A DNA stretch of 64,000 nt, taken from Bryopsis sp. KO-2023 (Eukaryota > Chlorophyta > Ulvophyceae > Bryopsidales > Bryopsidaceae). Location: assembly GCA_030272585.1 (NCBI GenBank), contig BSYQ01000008.1, positions 1-64,000 on the forward strand. Reading direction: 5' to 3'. A model generated the notes under the pieces. It ran no database searches and was not told where the DNA came from. It was given only the letters and a program-made list of their open reading frames with translations. Shown piece by piece: positions 58,306 through 64,000 of the stretch. A program made the position numbers and the translations under genes. The number at the start of each line of letters is the position of its first letter. Position 1 is the first letter of the stretch.

Positions 58306-61305
58306 AATCAGGGTGGTTTCGACTTTGAAATCACCCTGATGATGAAAACATAAGTTGTTGAACGTATCTCTGTGGCTGTATTCATGGATAACTCAATCCC
58401 AACGGATCAGCAATGGTGGTGGCGATCGACTATAAGAGGAAAAGCAAACGAGAAGTAAGTTTGCAGTAGGTTTGATGTGTCCTCCATCACAAATTTGTGA
58501 TAGGATTTGAGTGTGGTGCTGATTTTGCAGTGCATGGGTGTGTGTGTTAAATGGCTCGAAGGCTGATGCGTTCCAAAGCGAAAAAGATGCAACTAATAGA
58601 GGGTTCAAGGCTGACTTTTAGGCTGCCTGAGCGGAGAGTGGTGATGGAAGTCGAATGAGGGTTGAATTCCTTGTGTATGGAGCACAGATTACAAGAATTG
58701 GGTGACCTCAGTGAACATCAAGCATGATGCCAGATTTCTCACTTCAGGGTTGACACACGTCGTTAAACTTAAGCTTTAAGAAATTGAGTGGAATCCCTGG
58801 TGGCCCCCTCCAGGGGATTGGGTTCTATTCCCAAAAGGTTCCTACTATTAGATCTATTGCATCATTCACCGATAATTCACCCATCTTTGGATGTCGTACA
58901 ACAGCGTGAAACAACGTCAAAATATCACTGACGTTGCCTGAGCGTGGAAGTAACACAACCGCAACAAGCAACATGAACCAACGTCAAAATATCGCTGACG
59001 CTCTCTGAGCGTGAAATTAACGCAACCGCAAAAAGCAACATCAACCAACGTCAAATTACTGGTGGCACTGTTTCACGCTGGATTGATACAGTCGCAACAA
59101 GCGCGCAATTTTATGGGCGTTATTCTTGCGTTGATCATCGTCAGCGGTATCTGAATTCGATAAAGAGGCGTAAGCGATAAAAAAACGCCAGTTATCGTCA
59201 TTTTAACGCGGTTGGTTTTTTCAGATGGAGGGGTGGTGTTCAGGCAGCTACTGTTATAGAATTCGAAGCTTGAACTTGCTTTTCCAAAAGAGTTACGGCT
59301 GTGGATAGGTTTTCGGGGGTGGTGATCTTAACTGCAGACATGCCATCGCTTCTTTCTTCACCAGGTCATCCATCTTTCAACTGGGTCAATCATCTGATTT
59401 CAGAATGAACAATGGATAAGGACACGCAACAGTTTTGATCAACATGCCCATGTAGAGGTACAACTTTTTTTGAGATTGCAAAGAAAAGGGGGGGGTTGAA
59501 AGTTGGACAAGGAGACTAATGTGGAACAAACGGAATATCTTACAAAAACAACAAAGTCCACTTATACTCTCCCGTATTGTACCGCTCAACCAGCACAACT
59601 AAACAGCCAACAATAACCGTGCTGGTTGACACACCTCAGCCAATCCTAACCTGCCTGTTCTACCAACACAAATACAACACACATGCCCCAGCATTACGAG
59701 CACTTGACCAGTCGCACTCCCAAGATGGACAGTGCCAGACAATGATCCAATGTCTTTCCTGACAGGGGGGAGGTAGCATAAAAGATTGGCAATTGATTGA
59801 AAAAATATAAAAGTTCCTTTGCCTGACTTTTTGTTAATCACCCCTCCTATTTTATTTTATCGAACGATACAAAGCCATTTGGTTGAATATAAAATATGCT
59901 GGGAGGTGGGAGCTTGTAGACTCACAGACAACTCGACGACTCAGTGAATGAGTACAAAAGTGAAACAGTGGACTTCTGTTATTATCGTGCTATTTAGATG
60001 TTTGGATGTTGGTTTTTTGAGCCGTTCCGCTGTAGGATAAGTATGGACATGCTCTTGTTTAGGGGTTATCATTATCCTTAAAAAAAAATTAGATAGGATT
60101 TTTTACATCCGTATCCAGAGATTGTAGCAAACAGCCAAAACACATCAGAAACGTTCGATTGGGACAAACTTATGAACTTTTTCAGCTGTTGCTTTTTCCT
60201 GGCTGGTTTTCAAGACAGCTATTCCACAAAATAAAGCTGAGTTCCATTCTTCAAAACTTGGCTCCACCACCAAAAGCTTAAAGAGTGTTTCTTTGAATTC
60301 GACTCTTTTTAGATAGCGAATCATTGTCCGTACCTCTCCCCCCAAACTACAAAATGGAGAGCGTCCCCGAGGGACTCTTTTCTTTCATGTTTCTTTTCTT
60401 TTCTTTTCTTTTCTTCTCTTTCTTTTTTTTTTTCAATCAGACTTCCAGAAGCACCAAGAGTGAGAAAAACACTATCGTTTTCTGCCTCGACATCACCATA
60501 CCCTTCACTCTTGTACAACTGAAGTTACTATTTTTTTTATCGAACCCAGCCGATCTACCTTCTACATCCTCTCATCATACTCATATAACCAATCAAATCA
60601 CTACACACACCCAAACCGAATCTCCTCAAAGATTTCCCCTTTCTCTTTGCAAGCATCCGAGCAGTCATTGGATGTACCCAATTTCCAAATTTTTATTCTC
60701 TTTTTTTTAGACATTTTTTTTTGAAACCCCTCCTTTTTTCTAATAACTGTTCTTTTTCTTCTCTTATTCTCTATGCACGAAAAAAAACAACAAAAATTTC
60801 CTCACTCACTCTTTCGCTCAAAAACACCAAAAAACGTTCATTGATTTAATTCCATAAGCTACAGGACAGCTCAATAGTACCCCACCCCCTCCTCTCAAAA
60901 ACACAGCACAAAATCAACACCAAAAACAATAAATAAAAAAATGAGACAAAACTGGCTACGTACGTTAGCTCTCTCCCTCCCCATTCTCACATTGTAGGAT
61001 GGACGCGCATGTGCGCTCCCAAGGAGTACTGATCTAACTAAATCGATTATACTAAATATATCAAATAGGACCGAATAAAAACCCATCCTCCACCCACACT
61101 CTCCCTTTTGTTTACCTCCAGCTCTTGCATTCGTATCGGAGATAAGACAACCAATCCGGTTGGGGAGCCACGAGAAAAGGAGGGTGTAATGTAATGCGAC
61201 ACGATGCATCGCATTATATCACAGCTTCCTCCCACTTTCTCCGACTGGGCAGCTCCCCCTTTCTCCCCCCCCAAATCGTCCCAGAAAACCGAAGAGCACC
61301 AGCAT
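58306..61305. other. Long non-coding stretch
   Basis: Three kilobases without a gene I can support. It contains the 67-bp tandem repeat (separate entry), CT- and T-rich low complexity at 60380-60440 and 60520-60790, and a minus-strand 66-codon frame at 60145-60345 that is not convincing. Confidence 0.5.
58912..59100. repeat. 67-bp tandem repeat, about 2.7 copies
   Basis: CAACGTCAAAATATC recurs at 58912 and 58979, and CAACGTCAAATTAC at 59046. Each unit contains CTGACG and GAGCGTG words plus ACAACCGCAACAAGCAACAT-like sequence. The third unit is diverged. Confidence 0.75.
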
Positions 61306-62210
61306 TTACGGCTTCAAGGATTCAAAATCACCCAGGTTTTTAATTGGTTTGGGATCACACATTCCACATGCTTGATTTGAAGTGAATTTTGGTTGTTGCA
61401 TAGGAATTACAGGTAGGCAATCACAGTTGCAAATCTCAATCATGTTGTTGTCCGGATCATGAAAGAAAACCTGCATCGTAGCACCAGAAAATAACACCCC
61501 AACGTCAGCAAAATGGCCATTTCATTCAAAAAGAAGTTACGCGAAGGAGGTGAAGCAAACCAGACTTACTACCACTCTCGATGTGCGAGTGAATCTATGC
61601 AACACATACAAAAACAAAGAAACTTTAGGTGAACGAATTGCTCAGCCGCGTGGGGTGCCCCCTTTCTGCCCAATCCCTGGATTTCCCAGTCAGCATTTGA
61701 GTTTTTTCTGAGTGTAGATTTTTCAAAAAGGTCCTCCTCCAGTCAGCATTGCAGCTCTAAAGATTTGTTTGTGTTTTTTTTCAAAGGAACGGACGTCACT
61801 GTTAAGACGTCAAGACGTCGCGAGGTGCTTTTTTTTTCAAGGGGAGTTTTCTATGAAATCAGCAAGGGGTTTTGGGTGGCATTGGAGGACTTCCCTGCCG
61901 TTCACCGTATTGTGCAGCACAGCACGGTCGCCACGGGATCGCCCAAAGACCTGAAGCAAAAAACGACGGAGGAAAAAAAGAAAAACACAGGGATCTCGGT
62001 CGTCTAGTCGCCGTGGGTTACACAAGCATTCTTTCCTCCCCCCAAGACTCCCCCTCTACTCTCCTTCAAGATTAACAGTGAACCCAGAAGACTAACGCAC
62101 GCAGCCACTCTCACCTGAGAGACCGTGATTCCACCCTCCAAAACCGTCGCGGTTACGAACGAAATGTCGTTACTCTGTAGCATGTTTTTGACCACCTCCA
62201 AGCTGTCGGA
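61306..62210 (-). CDS. Glyoxalase/VOC-family protein, two C-terminal exons only
   Basis: Exon 62210-62115 encodes SDSLEVVKNMLQS to GGITVSQ; intron 62114-61471 starts GTGAGAG and ends TGCAG, phase 0; the last exon 61470-61306 encodes VFFHDPDNNMIEICNCDCLPVIPM and ends TAA. This matches the C-terminal half of plant glyoxalase I-like VOC proteins, where the HDPDxxxIEICNCD motif carries the metal-ligand Glu. A possible acceptor CCACAG precedes the first exon. I found no N-terminal exons (LNHISLVC-type) on the minus strand up to 63408. Either they lie beyond the window, with the WD40 gene nested in an intron, or this is a fragment. The C-terminal tail with GMCDPKP is lineage-specific. Confidence 0.7.
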
Positions 62211-62425
62211 CTGTGGAAAAGACATCCAGTCCAGATAAGTTAGCGCTGTGGCGTTCCCCGCATCTCGAGACGAAGACTCGAAACGAACGAAACACGACGC
62301 CAACACACCCATCAAAATCCCTTTCGTCAAGAATTGGACACACCCAGGAAACGCACCTGAAAAGACAAGTGGTCCGAGCGAGGGTTTATCGCAGCAGGCT
62401 TGCTCACTGGTTTTCCTTCGATGAG

Positions 62426-62863
62426 ATGAACTCCAATTCCGTGACCGAACAGCCTGGACCGAGGGAAAGCGAAATAAAGCACCCAGTAAATGCGCGTCGA
62501 AATAAAACCGTCAAACGCATGAGAAAACCACCTCTTGCAGGGCGGCCCAAATTCAGAAAAACAGCGGTCAAGAATCTACTCGAGAAAGAGAACGTCCCCA
62601 ACAGGCAGGCTTTCGTCGAAGTTTGGCTGCCAGGAAGAAAGAAAAGATTCTTACCAGCATCCTTCGAAGTCGAAACTCTGGGGCCTGAGGATTTCGAAAA
62701 ACCCCAGGATATCTCGGTAAAAGTGTCTGGACCTCTCGACGTCCTTGCACAGCAACGAAATATGGTTAAGAGAGCGAAGCGGGAGAGCGCCTTGCTGAAG
62801 CTCCATCCTGGGTTGCTGGAACTGAATGTGACGATTTCGCTGAGAGAGAAAAATAGCCTTTGA
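62426..62863 (+). CDS. Small basic protein, unidentified (145 aa)
   Basis: ATG at 62426 (MNSNSVTEQPG), stop at 62863. The frame is open further upstream, but the 5' part overlaps the glyoxalase side and looks non-coding. The product is rich in Lys/Arg with RPKFRKTAVKNLLEKENVPN, a possible small globular segment (FVEVWLPGRKKRFLPASFEVETLGPEDF), and a Leu-rich end. It faces away from the glyoxalase exons. No family recognised. It could be an exon of a larger gene or a chance ORF. Confidence 0.4.
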   Translation: MNSNSVTEQPGPRESEIKHPVNARRNKTVKRMRKPPLAGRPKFRKTAVKNLLEKENVPNRQAFVEVWLPGRKKRFLPASFEVETLGPEDFEKPQDISVKVSGPLDVLAQQRNMVKRAKRESALLKLHPGLLELNVTISLREKNSL

Positions 62864-63407
62864 AGTATGTGTCCAAATCGTGGATTCCTTGCTGGACTAT
62901 GCTGGCAGCGTCCCTCTATGACAAAACGCCCTTGTGCGTCAGAATACACAACGCAATGTTTTCTGGGGGAGAATTAATCGAGGGGCAACCAATGCCTCCC
63001 AGCTTTTCTTGAATCCGAGTGTTTAGCTTGCAAGCCAATTGGCCAGAGTTGGCCTGGCACTGTGTGAGAATGAGTTGGTGGGAAGGCACACGCACAAAGA
63101 AAACAACGCACACAAAAATAAATTACAAAAATTACATAAAAACATAGAAAACCACTTGTCCAAAAAGTATGTATTGATCGTGCAGCACTCATTTTGCTGG
63201 TTCAACAACTCTGTCCGAACGCATCCTGTAAGATTGTTTTAGAAGCCACGAGGTTTAATATATACATTACAAGCCCAGATAGGTATTCCTTTTCTTTCTA
63301 ATCCACCTCTTTGAGTTCCTTTTTTTGTAGTTGGGTGGAGGGGACGAGAATAAACCCCTCAAACATAAGCAAAAATCAAAAATAGCCTCGTCTCAAAAAC
63401 AGCACAA
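62864..63407. other. Intergenic / 3' flank of the WD40 gene
   Basis: A/T-rich, with A-rich stretches near 63110-63150 and 63360-63410. This is likely the 3' untranslated region and downstream flank of the minus-strand WD40 gene. Nothing else seen. Confidence 0.5.
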
Positions 63408-64000
63408 TCAAATCTCCCAAATTCTGACGCTGAAATCTTCTGAACCACTGACCAGCTTATCTTTTCCACAACGCACGCACGTCAGATTCCCAATGTGTCC
63501 TTGCAAAATTCTGAAACACCTACCAGAATCCCAACTCCAAAGCCTAATTGTTTTATCAGCAGAACAGCTCACGATCCTCCTGTCGTCCATCGCAACACAG
63601 CTAACTGGCCCCTCATGCCCAATGAAACTCCTCAAGGGCTGCCAACTCTGCAAATCCCACTGAAGTATCATCCCATCCGAAGCACTGCTGAGTAAACTCC
63701 CTTCAAAAACACACAAGCTAATAACAGATGCGGTGTGCCCAATCAACGTCCGAACGCATGTACGTATCCCCAAATCCCAAACTCTGATGACGGTATCGCT
63801 TGAACCACTGATCAACTGACGGGAGGAATCCAAATGCAGACACGTAACAGCACCATTGTGCCCATCCAAGGTTTGAGCAACGTCTCCTGTTGCAAGATTC
63901 CACAGATAAACGATCGAATCAGCACATCCCGACGCCAACGTCCAGCCATCCACTTGCAAGCAAAGTATCGATTTCTGGGGACCTCTGAACGTCCTCAAAC
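63408..64000 (-). CDS. WD40-repeat protein, C-terminal part (runs off the right edge)
   Basis: An open minus-strand frame from the window edge to TGA at 63408 gives about 196 visible residues made of five WD40 repeats. Each has the GH near its start and a W-D type end (LWNL, VWDL, QWDL, LWSW, IWEI), with S-S-D or S-A-D before. No intron is visible. WD40 propellers are protein-interaction platforms. The repeat style (TLDGHNGAVTCL, SGSSDTVIRVWDL) resembles F-box/WD40 substrate receptors or myosin-kinase-type propellers, but the N-terminal domain that would decide is outside the window. Confidence 0.9.
   Translation of the reverse strand, partial: LRTFRGPQKSILCLQVDGWTLASGCADSIVYLWNLATGDVAQTLDGHNGAVTCLHLDSSRQLISGSSDTVIRVWDLGIRTCVRTLIGHTASVISLCVFEGSLLSSASDGMILQWDLQSWQPLRSFIGHEGPVSCVAMDDRRIVSCSADKTIRLWSWDSGRCFRILQGHIGNLTCVRCGKDKLVSGSEDFSVRIWEI

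Noticed and set aside
60145-60345. Minus-strand 66-codon ORF as a gene
   Set aside because: Short, no recognised motif, no clear splice context.
62404-62949. Minus-strand 181-codon ORF as the missing glyoxalase N-terminus
   Set aside because: No VOC motif; its sequence is the antisense of the small basic ORF.

Overview
The window is nuclear DNA of a eukaryote, most likely a streptophyte (a charophycean alga or an early-diverging land plant; I cannot name the species). The evidence is spliceosomal introns with GT..AG ends, plant-type glyoxalase exons, chromodomain-bearing Ty3/gypsy elements, and a TTTAGGG-like stretch in one LTR. About 54 kb of the 64 kb is repeat DNA; host genes appear only from about 55 kb onward.

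Layout: (1) 1-15022 is a tandem satellite of ~350/351-bp monomers (about 40 copies), cut at 7705-8723 by a 1019-bp palindromic hAT-like element with an 8-bp target duplication. (2) 15023-32380 is Gypsy-1A, an LTR retrotransposon with gag, pol and a third ORF. Its third ORF is broken by a 465-bp hAT-like element (24373-24837) and by a second LTR retrotransposon, Gypsy-2 (24993-31205, minus strand). (3) 32381-34136 is five more satellite monomers. (4) 34137-44411 is Gypsy-1B, nearly identical to 1A but without the nested insertions, so it preserves both empty sites. (5) 44412-53782 is Gypsy-3 (minus strand), a diverged relative with the same gag / pol / third-ORF plan, cut off at its 3' end by the Gypsy-1B LTR. 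(6) 53783-54725 holds a second copy of the 465-bp hAT-like family, sitting inside a tRNA-like sequence, plus another tRNA-like sequence. (7) 55305-64000 is gene territory: a predicted three-exon ARID-like gene (minus), an unidentified terminal exon (plus), two C-terminal glyoxalase exons (minus), a small basic ORF (plus), and the C-terminal part of a WD40 protein running off the right edge (minus).

The retrotransposons share a logic. Gag is a capsid-like domain with a CCHC knuckle. Pol is protease, RT, RNase H, integrase with D,D35E, and a C-terminal chromodomain, consistent with targeting heterochromatin such as the satellite. In Gypsy-1, Gag and Pol overlap at a GTTAAAC -1 slippery heptamer. 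All three retroelements carry the same 12-base primer-binding site. Gypsy-1 and Gypsy-3 each carry a coiled-coil third ORF downstream of pol; in Gypsy-3 it is preceded by a TATA-like box. Gypsy-2 carries a methyltransferase-like domain with an NPPF motif between Gag and protease. The hAT-like elements all enclose tRNA-like sequences with Pol III B boxes and are full of short palindromic repeats. I regard the tRNA-bearing hAT-like elements, the third ORF and the methyltransferase-like domain as the observations most worth following up.
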